A stretch of DNA of 64,000 nt from Thalassia testudinum (Eukaryota; Streptophyta; Magnoliopsida; Alismatales; Hydrocharitaceae): NCBI GenBank assembly GCA_037157565.1, contig JAZHRO010000046.1:13738501-13802500 (forward strand). The letters run 5' to 3'. A program made the translations under genes and the position numbers. Shown one piece after another: positions 55,725-64,000 of this stretch. Every line of letters begins with the position of its first letter. Within the stretch, counting starts at the first letter, position 1. The notes beneath the pieces were generated by a model. The model ran no database searches. It was not told the DNA's origin and was given only the letters and a program-made list of their open reading frames with translations.

Positions 55725-58420
55725 TGTTATAACGTTGTAGTAAAGCCGGTTATTACCAACATTTCAAATATAAATTTTTTTACTCGGAAAAATAAAAGAG
55801 TTCCCGAGGTCGAACTCAGGGAGCAAGTTGTATTCTAGAGATATACATGTTTCTTTTACAAAAATAAAGAGAGAGAGAGAATTTGTTGTTCTCTTTGTTC
55901 TGCAGAGGGGGGTGCTCTTCTTTCTCTCTTTCTTTAGATCTCCTTCTTTCTCTCTGTTCAGGTGATATTCTTCTCTTGCAATGGTGGTGCTCTTCTTCTT
56001 CTTCCTGCTGTTCTTCCGTTGGTGATGTTCTTCTTTCTTCAGAGCTCCTTGTTCTTCTTCTTCTTTGGTTTTCTGCCTTGACCTCTCTTCTTCTTCTTTT
56101 GCGTTGGCCGTTGCTCTTCCTTCTTCTTCAGCCTGTCTTCTTTCCTGCTCTGGCTGCTGACCTTCCGTCGTCTGCCCCGGTGCTGAGACGACTTAACGAT
56201 GCCTTTGCTACAGTGCAGCTCCTTCTTCTTCAGCGGGTCTGCTTCTTCTTCTTTGGCCTGCACACTTCAGAGTTTTTCGTCAAGAGGCAAAACCTACTCT
56301 ACCCTCCCTCCCCCGCGTCTCTCTTTCTCTCTGAAACCACTCTTGGGAAAGCTCTCCCAGAGCTACCGGGTAATCGGGTTCGGGTCACGCCCGGGTCCAG
56401 GCCCACCGGCGTGCGGTGGTGGGCGAGGAGTGCAGGTCGGTTTAATCGGGTCGGGCCAGGTCCGCGGAGCGTGGTCACGGATGAGGCCGGGTCGGGTGAG
56501 AGGGACCTCACCCCGTGGTCAGGAGGCAGACAGCATAAGGCACTTTTTGCCTTTATGCGTCCGCGCGCCTCCGAGAAGTTCCGAGGTGGGACTAAATGTC
56601 CCACCCCAATTGAGTGCCCGTTGCAGAGGGAGCAATGGGCGATTGTGTCTTCACGCGCGGCCTTCGCTCCATCTGCGAGCCTGGGACGTTTCGCCGAGAC
56701 TCCCCGCGCAACCTGGGAGTTGAACCTGGGCGAAGGCGTGTCTGCACCTGCAGGTGAAGCAGCTCTGCCTGCTCAGTAATGGCGACGGCGGGCGAGTCAC
56801 CTGGTCACAGAAGAACGGCCTCTCGGCCAAATCAGACAGGTGGGGGACCTTCGCCGTGGCACGGCGAAGGTGGTCAGGGAGTCTGCAGGGGGCGTGATGG
56901 AGCCAACAGGTCGTCCTGGGTCAAACTGTGAGCGAAGAAGTGGGTGTGTTCGGTGGATCTGCAGAGGGCGTTTGGCGGGAAGTGGAGGGGCGGAAGGGGA
57001 TCAGGGTGAGGAGGCGGAGATTCTGCGGTGGTCGGCGAGCCGTGTGGGTCGCTGAGGTGATGGGAGCGGCTCGCCGGAGGGTGGTCGGAGGCGGAGAGGG
57101 TGAGGGTGAACAGGAGCGGTCGAGGGTTTAATCAACTAAGAGACAGTGAGGAAAAGAAAGAGGGGGAGGTGGGGAGGAGTTTTGACCTAGCTATGGAGAC
57201 GAAAGGGGCCGAGACAGGGCGACAGTCGTATCGACTGTCGCCGGAGAAGAAGATGCCCAGGGGGAGGGGCGGCGGCGAGCAGAGGGCTGGAGAGGCGCCA
57301 GCTGGGTACGGCGTGGCGCAGGAAGAGCAGGGGAGGAGGTCTCTGCTGCTGGTATTACGGCAGAGCGAAGAGGAGGAGGAGGAGGAAACCGCCGGAGCTG
57401 GTGAGCGTCTGCCGGAGAAAGAAGAGAAGACAGTTGGGGATTTTCTCCGTCAGATCCAGGCTGCCCTCGTCGGTGGAGCGGCGGGGGGTATTTATAGGGA
57501 TGAAGCAGGGAGGAAGGCGGAGGGAGACGACGTGTCTCCCTCGCCGGAGAATGGTCGGAACATGAACCCATACCGTCCGTGCGTTCGCACGGCCGGTATG
57601 GTGGCCTACAATGACCAGGGGGGTGCTCCTGCGACGGCTGACGACGCAGGGCACCCCCGGTTTACTTGCCAGGTCCCTCACCTCACCCTGCGCGGCGCCA
57701 TGCTCCGCGCAAGGTCGCCGGAGCATGGTGCTGGCAGGGTTTTGCAGGAGGGACCTGATTGCAAAGAACGAAGGAGAGTTAGGGGCCAAAATGCGAGGGT
57801 TCAAAAGTTGAGGGCCAAAGAGTAAATATATGAGGACCAAAGTGTGAAGTCGGTCAAGGAGGTTTCTTCTTAGGCTCAAGTTTTTATACATGACTAATTA
57901 GGACCTAAGGAATCTGATGGTGAATTTTATTTTCATATTAAACCTTGTTTGTCCGGTCAATTTGCGCAAAAACCCAAATTAAGTTATTAATTGGGCATGG
58001 TTCTCAATGTAGGTCAAAATAGGTTCTAAAGGCCAAATTGAAGGTTCTAAACCCTAGAGATTATTTTTCTATGAATTTTAGAGGGTTTATTCTATTTTTA
58101 CTTTGCCTCGAACCTTGTGAATTGAAGTGGGTTATTTTAGGGTTACAGATTATCATTTGGTTCCTTGGAAGTGCTGTAGCCCTTACTAGATCATCTCATC
58201 CCACTTTTATTCTTATTAAGCTGTTTTGACCTGTGTTTGGTCCCTGAATTACCCTGCATGCAGTTTATACTGGTAAAATTGCACTTTTACCCCTTATGAC
58301 TGGTTTTCTTCTCAAACTCAGAATTCTCTGAGTTAAGCCTTTCCTTGAGATATGTAGGAGCTTTTACCTTTGTATTGGGTCAAAATGAGCTAGTTATGGC
58401 TCATGATGAGGTTCTCATCA
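55725..58420 (-). repeat. 3' LTR of the right-hand Athila element (LTR-beta)
   Basis: 2696 bp; on the minus strand it starts TGATGAGAACCTCATCATGA and ends ACGTTATAACA. TATA box TATAAATA (plus 57489-57496). The pyrimidine tract on the plus strand (55870-56130) is CTT-rich. Long frames here (55883-56779, 57100-57825, 57355-57891) recur as broken equivalents in the solo copy and are not genes. Confidence 0.9.
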
Positions 58421-58440
58421 TACCCCCATGCCTAGCTTTT
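58421..58440 (-). other. Polypurine tract of the right-hand Athila element
   Basis: The minus strand reads AAAAGCTAGGCATGGGGGTA directly before the LTR. Confidence 0.8.
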
Positions 58441-59965
58441 GCTAGTCCCTTAGCAAAAACTTAAGGTTTCAACCCTTGTTCTAGACCATGAAGTTTTCAA
58501 TAGTTTTAGATAAGTGCCTTCATAGATTAGGTTAGAATGCTGATCATAGGCCTAAAAGGTACTCTAGTACCAATCAAGATCCAAACCTGTCTAGCCTTAG
58601 CCTCAGTCTTTTAGCAAAGGTTTTTAAGGCCCGCAAGAACTAACCTAAGGTTTATTGGACTTCGTGGTTAAAGCACCCGTGCTTGAAATGATTTGAGCCC
58701 TGGCTCGGTTCGCAGTGCGTTTTGTAAGAGAGAGATAGAAAGTTTTTCTGTTTGGAGAGTTTTCTCTCTCTTTTTCTTTTTAGTTCTAGCCTAGGATTGG
58801 CATTTCAACACGGTTTGTATCAGATTCCTTGCTCCCATCATCAATCCTCAAGGGTTCCTGGCGATCGATGCTTCGAGATAGCACCGCCCATGGCAACCCC
58901 CGGAACCCTGGCTATTGAGATTTCGAGATAATCCCATCCATGGTATTCCGTGGCCGAATCCAGACCCTGGCAATTGACATTTCGAGATAATGCCATCCAT
59001 GGGATCTGAACCAGCAGAGTGCTTACATGCCCCCCGTAGGATATGTAAATATCCTAAGAGACAAGCACCGAGGAGATGATATTTTGTTACGCATCTTCGA
59101 GGGGATTTCCCGCCTCTTCGCGCTGGGAACTCGTCCAAATCAACTTGTGTTGATCGGCCGCTCCTATTCTAGGTGTTCTTTTCAGATTTTTGCGACGCTT
59201 CTGCGTGATTCTGATTTTTACGCTTACTGAACCAGGCTGTGTGTGAGATTAGGGTGCTTAGGTTACTGAGTCCCGTAAACCAAAAATTAGTTAACGAGGC
59301 CGAATACTCCCTAAGCCTTAGACCTAATACTTCAGCTTTTCATTTTCCTCAACCTCTTGAGGAGTGTCCAGATCTTAATGGGTACTAAGAGTCTATTCAA
59401 GAATGCCTAAGGTTTGCATTCTTACTAATCTCATTGTGCACTTTTCAGTTATTTCCTTGAATGAGGTCTAGAACTTAGGTTAATTCCTTAGTTCCTTACT
59501 AATGACTATCACTTTTTCTCATAATTTTGTGCTCCTTTTTCATTTTATTTCTTTTCTCCTTCACAAAATTTTCCTTCTCCTCTTTTCCTCTTATTCTTTT
59601 TCGAAAATTTTTTTTAATTTTTATGGTATTTTTGGCATATGTGAATTTTTTGTTTGAAACCTTTTCTTACAAGTTTTTGCACTTTCCTACCCCCCCATGC
59701 CTAAGATTTGCAATGTCCTCATTGTAACCTAGGGGGTCTTAGTTCATTCCTTAAGACAGAAATTTGGGTGAGTGGATGGGTCGGGTTGAATTTTTGCGGA
59801 CGATTTCAAATCTCAGATGCGAACATCTGAGTTGGGGTCGGCTGTCTATAAGGGTGAACTTCGAGTGCTGAAAGGTGTCAGAACAAGTTTCAGGTTTTCA
59901 AAGAGAATGACGGGCTGCCTCCCGTTAAGCGCTGAGTTTTACGCCATCGGCTGGGCGCAATAAGC
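58441..59965 (-). other. 3' untranslated region of the right-hand Athila element
   Basis: No env-like ORF. CAGCGCTTAACGGGAGGCAG lies at 59934-59915 (minus) and AATGAGGACATTG..GGCATGGGGGGG at 59723-59688 (minus), matching NA1. A tRNA-like word set occurs at 58664-58715 on the plus strand. A GAT(C)GATG/ATTTCGAGATA repeat occurs three times at 58865-58990 (CCCATCCATGG and CTGGC.ATTGA words). Confidence 0.6.
58664..58715 (+). other. tRNA-like words, antisense to the Athila element
   Basis: GTGGTTAAAGCACCCGTGCT followed by GAGCCCTGGCTCGGTTCGC recalls an A box and a B box at tRNA-like spacing. No full cloverleaf, and no tail or target duplication identified. Tentative SINE remnant. Confidence 0.3.
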
Positions 59966-60169
59966 TCAAGGGGAACGGAGGATATAAGATGCCTCAGCCA
60001 AATCGGTAGAAGTTACATCAATGAACGGCTTGAGTCTCTGACCGTTCACGATGAAAGGTTCAGAATCGTGGCTGAGTGGACTGATTTCGATTGCTCCATT
60101 TCCAAAAACCTGTCGGACCAAATATGGTCCGACCCACTTAGATCTCAGTTTTCCTGGGAAGAGTTTGAG

Positions 60170-63100
60170 TCAGGCATCAAAGAGTAGGACCTTTTGACCA
60201 GGATGAAAGATCTTTCTCGAGATGTGTTTGTCGTGGAAGGATTTAACCCGCTCCTTGTAGATTTGCGAGTTCTCATACGCGTCCATGCGTAATTCATCGA
60301 TCTCGCTGATTTGGAGTTTTCTGTGGGTCCCAGCCTTGGAAAGATCTAGATTACAGTTCCGTACTGCCCAATAGGCTTTATGCTCCAGTTCGACGGGAAG
60401 GTGGCATGCCTTTCCGTACACCAATCTAAAGGGAGACATGCCCAATTGGGTCTTGTGGGCGGTCCTATAGGCCCACAATGCTTCCGGAAGTCGGGACGAC
60501 CAGTCCTTCCTGTCAGGTCGAACAGTGACTTGCAGGATTTTCTTGATCTCCCGATTAGACAGCTCAGCTAGACCATTAGTTTGGGGGTGGTAAGGAGTAG
60601 AGATTCGGTGAGACACCCCGTATTTGGTCATCAGTGACCTAAACTGAGCGTTTGTGAAATGGGTCCCCCCATCAGAGATTATTGCACGAGGAATCCCAAA
60701 CCTTGAGAAAATGTGTTGATGAATGAATTTGAGAACGATTTTGTGATCACAGGTTCGGGTCGGTATGGCTTCGATCCATTTGGACACGTAGTCCACAGCC
60801 AACAGAATGTATTCGAAACCATCCGAAATAGGAAAGGGGCCCATAAAATCAATCCCCCAATCATCAAAGATTTCGCATACTAGAATCGGTTGCATAGGCA
60901 TCATGTCACGACGGCTCATGTTGCCCAAAGTCTGGCAATGACTGCATGCCTTGCAATGACTGTGTGCGTCTTTGAACAGTGTGGGCCAGTAAAAGCCGCA
61001 CTGGAGGACTTTTGATGCGGTTTTATGCCCGGCAAAATGGCCACCGCATGCCTGGTCATGGCAGAAAGAGAGGATATTGTTGATTTCCCCTTCCGGGACA
61101 CATCTCCGGATGATCTGATCGGCACCTATGCGGAAGAGGTACGGGTCTTCCCAAATGTAATACTTGGCATCGGAGCGTAATTTGTCTTTCTTGGCCTTCG
61201 GCCAATCGGACGGGGTCTGATGAGATGCCAAGTAATTTACAATATTAGCGAACCATGGAAGGCTAGTACCAATAGTCAGCAGGTGCTCATCGGGAAAATG
61301 CTCCGTGATGGGTCCGGAGGGGTCAATTATTTCAGAAGGAAGACGGGACAAGTGATCAGCTACCACGTTTTGTTTTCCCGCTTTATCGCGAATCTCGAGG
61401 TCAAATTCTTGCAACAGCAAGATCCATCGGATCAATCGAGGCTTCGCGTCCTTCTTTGCAAGGAGATGCCTCACAGCCGTGTGATCCGAGTATATGATGA
61501 CATGGGAACCCAGAAGGTACGATCTGAACTTCTCTAGGGCAAATACTACAGCTAGCAGCTCTTTCTCAGTAACTGTATAGTTACGCTGAGCCTCATCGAG
61601 TGTTTTGCTGGCGTAGTAAATGACCACAGGTTTCTTGTCATTTTTCTGCCCCAAAACTGCTCCTACAGCGAAGTCGGATGCATCACACATGATCTCAAAG
61701 GGTTGAGACCAATCAGGGGACTGTAGGATCGGGGCTTGGGTGACTCGGTCAAGCAGGATTTCAAATGCTTGAGTGCATTCCTTGGAGATTTCGAAGGGAA
61801 CATCCTTGGAGAGAAGAGTGGTCAGGGGGCGTGCGATTTTTGAAAAATCAGGGATAAATCGTCGATAAAAACCGACATGCCCTAAAAAGGATCGGATGTC
61901 CCTGATCGAGCTAGGCATAGGAAGGTGAGAAATCAGATTAAACTTAGCTCGATCCACTTGGATACCTTTCTCCGAAATTGAGTGTCCCAGGACAATTCCC
62001 TCAGGCACCATGAAATGGCTCTTTTCCCAGGAAAGAACCAAATTCACGTCGATGCACCGCCTGAGTATCTGGACCAAGTGTTGGAGGCAATCGTCGAATG
62101 ATGCTCCGAAAATTGAAAAGTCATCCATGAAGACTTCCAGATAATCACCTACCATATCTGAGAATATGGCAAGCATGCATCGCTGAAAAGTAGCGGGTGC
62201 ATTGCAAAGACCGAAAGGCATCCTTCGGAAAGCGTATGTTCCGAAGGGGCAGGTGAACGTGGTCTTTTCTTGGTCCTCAGGATGGATTGCCACCTGGTTG
62301 TAACCGGAGTACCCGTCAAGAAAGCAGAAGAACCTATTTCCCGCTAGTTTTTCGAGAATTTGATCAATGAAGGGTAGTGGGAAATGATCCTTCTTCGTGG
62401 AGGAATTGAGTCGACGGTAATCTGTACAGACTCTCCACGAGTTGGCTAATCGGGTAGGAATGATTTCTCCGGTCTCAGTCGTTATAGTGGTGAGTCCTGC
62501 CTTCTTAGGCACGACCTGAATTGGGCTCACCCAACGACTATCGGAGATCGGGTAGATGATCCCGGCATCTAACCACTTGATGATCTCCTTTTTCACGACC
62601 TCCTGCAGATTGGGGTTTAAGCGTCTCTTCATTTCACGAGAAGGTCGTGTGCCCTCTTCTGAATAGATATGATGAGTACAACAAGAGGGACTTATTCCAG
62701 TCAAATCATCGAGAGTCCATCCGATGGCTCTGCGATGTTGCTGGAGGACAACAATCAGACGGGATTCCTGTTCAGGACTGAGGTTGGAATTGATGATCAC
62801 AGGAAGGGTCTGATTAGAACCCAAAAAGATGTATTTCAAATGAGCAGGAAGGGGTTTCAGTTCAAGGATGGGGTTTTCAGCAGCAGCGGGTGGTTCAGTA
62901 TAGATGTGAGGTTCAAGGGTGGGAGTTACTGGGTTGTTTACATCTGGATTTGACTCCTCTATTTGCGGGTCAAGATCCTTCTGTGGTTGATGAGGCATAC
63001 TCAAGTCATTTTGGAGGTGTGATTCATCAACCAAAGTCTTGATGTCACAAATTTGCTCGATGACGCCGCAATTAATTCCTTGTTGGGCCTTAAATATATC

Positions 63101-63976
63101 AATTTTCAGTGTTTGATCTCCAAACTTAAGCTCTATTTGGCCCTCCTCACAGCTGATGTTGGCTCTAGCAGTAGCCAAGAAAGGTCTCCCTAGAATGATT
63201 GGTGTATCCCTAGGGTTCTCAGGTGCATCCATGTCTAAGACTATAAAGTCCACTGGAAAATAGAAATCCCGCACTCTCACGATAACATCCTCGAGAATCC
63301 CTTTTGGTGACTTTATAGATCGATCTGCTAATTGTAATGTCACCTCGGTTGGTTTCAGCTCAGATTCTTCCAGATGGTCAAGTAAGGATGTGGGTATCAG
63401 ATTTATAGATGCACCTAAGTCTAACAATGCTCTATCAAATTGGGTACCACCTATCTTACAGGAGATCAGGGGAGTTCCAGGATCTTTTGCCTTGGGTGGG
63501 AGTCTACTAAGGATTACAGAGCTGGCTTGCTCTGACAGAACAATTGGGCTCCCTCCCTTGGTTCGCGGCTTACGCTGGGGTGTACATATATTCTTTAGAA
63601 ATCGTGCGTAAGCTGGTACGTGGCGGATTGCATCCATCAAGGGGATGTTTATGTGGACCTGCTCAAAGAGCTTGACCAGGTCCTCCTCGGGGGCCACGGG
63701 TTTGGTGGTCTTCTTTCCCTTGGTCAGGGCCTCGGGAAACGGGATCTTGGTTGGTTCTTCTAGGATAGGTCCAGGTTGTGGGTCTGGAACAGCGGTACCT
63801 TGGATAACTATCCTAGGGTCATGGTTATCAGGCTGGGAGTGGTTTGGATAATGCGGGTCCTGAGTTGTCTTATCACTACGTGTTGTTACAGAATTTAATC
63901 CGGCCTGATTTTGGTTTGGGTTTGGTAGGAGGGGTGGCTGCTGCTGAAATCCCGTACGAGAAGTAGAGGCTTCCAT
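60170..63976 (-). CDS. Athila pol polyprotein (protease, RT, RNase H, integrase), nearly intact, partial
   Basis: 1268 residues from the first visible Met; the frame is open to the window edge, so it is probably the C-terminal part of a longer gag-pol. Aspartic protease active site DLGAS at residues 186-190, with the flap region [14 protein letters not shown] at 261-274. RT about 455-665: [22 protein letters not shown], catalytic FMDDF at 616-620. RNase H: CDASD at 764-768 and EKELLAVV near 804. Integrase zinc finger H973/H980, C1008, C1011 or C1014; catalytic Asp1043 (GIDFMG), Asp1102 (SDGGTHF) and Glu1138 give D,D35E. The frame ends in [12 protein letters not shown], where Arg is expected; the same frame stays open after this TGA to 59966, reading integrase C-terminal sequence. 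The TGA is consistent with CGA to TGA by methyl-C deamination. No chromodomain seen. Confidence 0.95.
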   Translation of the reverse strand: MEASTSRTGFQQQPPLLPNPNQNQAGLNSVTTRSDKTTQDPHYPNHSQPDNHDPRIVIQGTAVPDPQPGPILEEPTKIPFPEALTKGKKTTKPVAPEEDLVKLFEQVHINIPLMDAIRHVPAYARFLKNICTPQRKPRTKGGSPIVLSEQASSVILSRLPPKAKDPGTPLISCKIGGTQFDRALLDLGASINLIPTSLLDHLEESELKPTEVTLQLADRSIKSPKGILEDVIVRVRDFYFPVDFIVLDMDAPENPRDTPIILGRPFLATARANISCEEGQIELKFGDQTLKIDIFKAQQGINCGVIEQICDIKTLVDESHLQNDLSMPHQPQKDLDPQIEESNPDVNNPVTPTLEPHIYTEPPAAAENPILELKPLPAHLKYIFLGSNQTLPVIINSNLSPEQESRLIVVLQQHRRAIGWTLDDLTGISPSCCTHHIYSEEGTRPSREMKRRLNPNLQEVVKKEIIKWLDAGIIYPISDSRWVSPIQVVPKKAGLTTITTETGEIIPTRLANSWRVCTDYRRLNSSTKKDHFPLPFIDQILEKLAGNRFFCFLDGYSGYNQVAIHPEDQEKTTFTCPFGTYAFRRMPFGLCNAPATFQRCMLAIFSDMVGDYLEVFMDDFSIFGASFDDCLQHLVQILRRCIDVNLVLSWEKSHFMVPEGIVLGHSISEKGIQVDRAKFNLISHLPMPSSIRDIRSFLGHVGFYRRFIPDFSKIARPLTTLLSKDVPFEISKECTQAFEILLDRVTQAPILQSPDWSQPFEIMCDASDFAVGAVLGQKNDKKPVVIYYASKTLDEAQRNYTVTEKELLAVVFALEKFRSYLLGSHVIIYSDHTAVRHLLAKKDAKPRLIRWILLLQEFDLEIRDKAGKQNVVADHLSRLPSEIIDPSGPITEHFPDEHLLTIGTSLPWFANIVNYLASHQTPSDWPKAKKDKLRSDAKYYIWEDPYLFRIGADQIIRRCVPEGEINNILSFCHDQACGGHFAGHKTASKVLQCGFYWPTLFKDAHSHCKACSHCQTLGNMSRRDMMPMQPILVCEIFDDWGIDFMGPFPISDGFEYILLAVDYVSKWIEAIPTRTCDHKIVLKFIHQHIFSRFGIPRAIISDGGTHFTNAQFRSLMTKYGVSHRISTPYHPQTNGLAELSNREIKKILQVTVRPDRKDWSSRLPEALWAYRTAHKTQLGMSPFRLVYGKACHLPVELEHKAYWAVRNCNLDLSKAGTHRKLQISEIDELRMDAYENSQIYKERVKSFHDKHISRKIFHPGQKVLLFDA

Positions 63977-64000
63977 CTCGTCTGGAGATGGAGCAGTGGG

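Larger units (their letters stand above)
55725..64000 (-). mobile_element. Athila-type Ty3/gypsy element, 3' half
   Basis: 3' LTR 55725-58420, polypurine tract 58421-58440, untranslated region, then pol 60170-63976 reading leftwards; the rest (gag, primer site, 5' LTR) lies beyond the window. It interrupts the NA2 ORF. The likely target duplication on this side is GGGTT (55720-55724); the partner is outside. Its LTR family is the same as the solo LTR-beta at 45011-47957. Confidence 0.9.

Noticed and set aside
55883..57891. Frames of 298, 241, 178 and 174 codons
   Set aside because: All lie inside LTR-beta. The solo copy at 45011-47957 has no equivalent open frames of that length, and the residues reflect CTT repeats and GC-rich leader sequence.
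58441..59965. An env-like gene downstream of pol, as in some Athila elements
   Set aside because: No frame of useful length with membrane segments or a signal peptide on the element's strand.
62669..62953. Plus-strand frames within 60380-63851
   Set aside because: Complement of the Athila pol; no independent support.

Overview
The window is a plant nuclear genome segment, most likely from an angiosperm with a large, repeat-rich genome. The reasons are fragments of two plant-type intron-containing genes (a ZFWD-type WD40 protein and SART-1/DOT2), Athila-type Ty3/gypsy elements primed by tRNA-Asp, a Ty1/copia element primed by initiator tRNA-Met, and a plant L1-type LINE. I cannot assign a species. 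I see no intact host gene, no genuine tRNA or rRNA gene and no CRISPR array. Nearly all of the window is nested transposable elements at different stages of decay.

Layout. 1-2.7 kb: end of a long terminal repeat of a family I call LTR-alpha, a ZFWD pseudogene (minus), a SART-1/DOT2 exon fragment (plus) and an array of fold-back modules typical of DNA-transposon ends. 2.7-7.9 kb: an AT-rich dispersed repeat (X copy 1) split by a solo LTR-alpha (2969-5122). 7.9-18.9 kb: a complete element, NA1, with two ~2-kb LTRs, a tRNA-Asp primer site and target duplication GTGGT. It carries no recognisable gag or pol but has a long acidic ORF of unknown function, and a 5'-truncated LINE sits inside it. 19.1-40.6 kb: a ~5.26-kb Ty1/copia element (minus) expanded to 21.5 kb by two solo LTR-alpha insertions; the second of these was itself split by an 11.8-kb Athila element (27073-38868). 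40.6-45.0 kb: AT-rich DNA and X copy 2. 45.0-48.0 kb: a solo LTR of a second family, LTR-beta. 48.4-64 kb: an LTR of probable chromovirus type, invaded at its 3' edge by NA2 (a relative of NA1), which is in turn invaded by an Athila element (minus) whose long, nearly intact pol runs off the right edge.

Target-site duplications give the order of events: copia, then LTR-alpha, then Athila on the left; chromovirus-like LTR, then NA2, then Athila/LTR-beta on the right. The only nearly complete protein-coding capacity is the pol of the right-hand Athila element, which has protease, reverse transcriptase, RNase H and integrase with all catalytic residues present and one late in-frame stop. The most unusual content is the protein shared by NA1 and NA2. 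It has no gag or pol motif, yet it is alignable along its length between two elements whose LTRs differ substantially, so it is the best candidate for something undescribed. Family names (LTR-alpha, LTR-beta, NA1, NA2, X, Y) are mine; similarity statements come from reading by eye, not from alignment scores.
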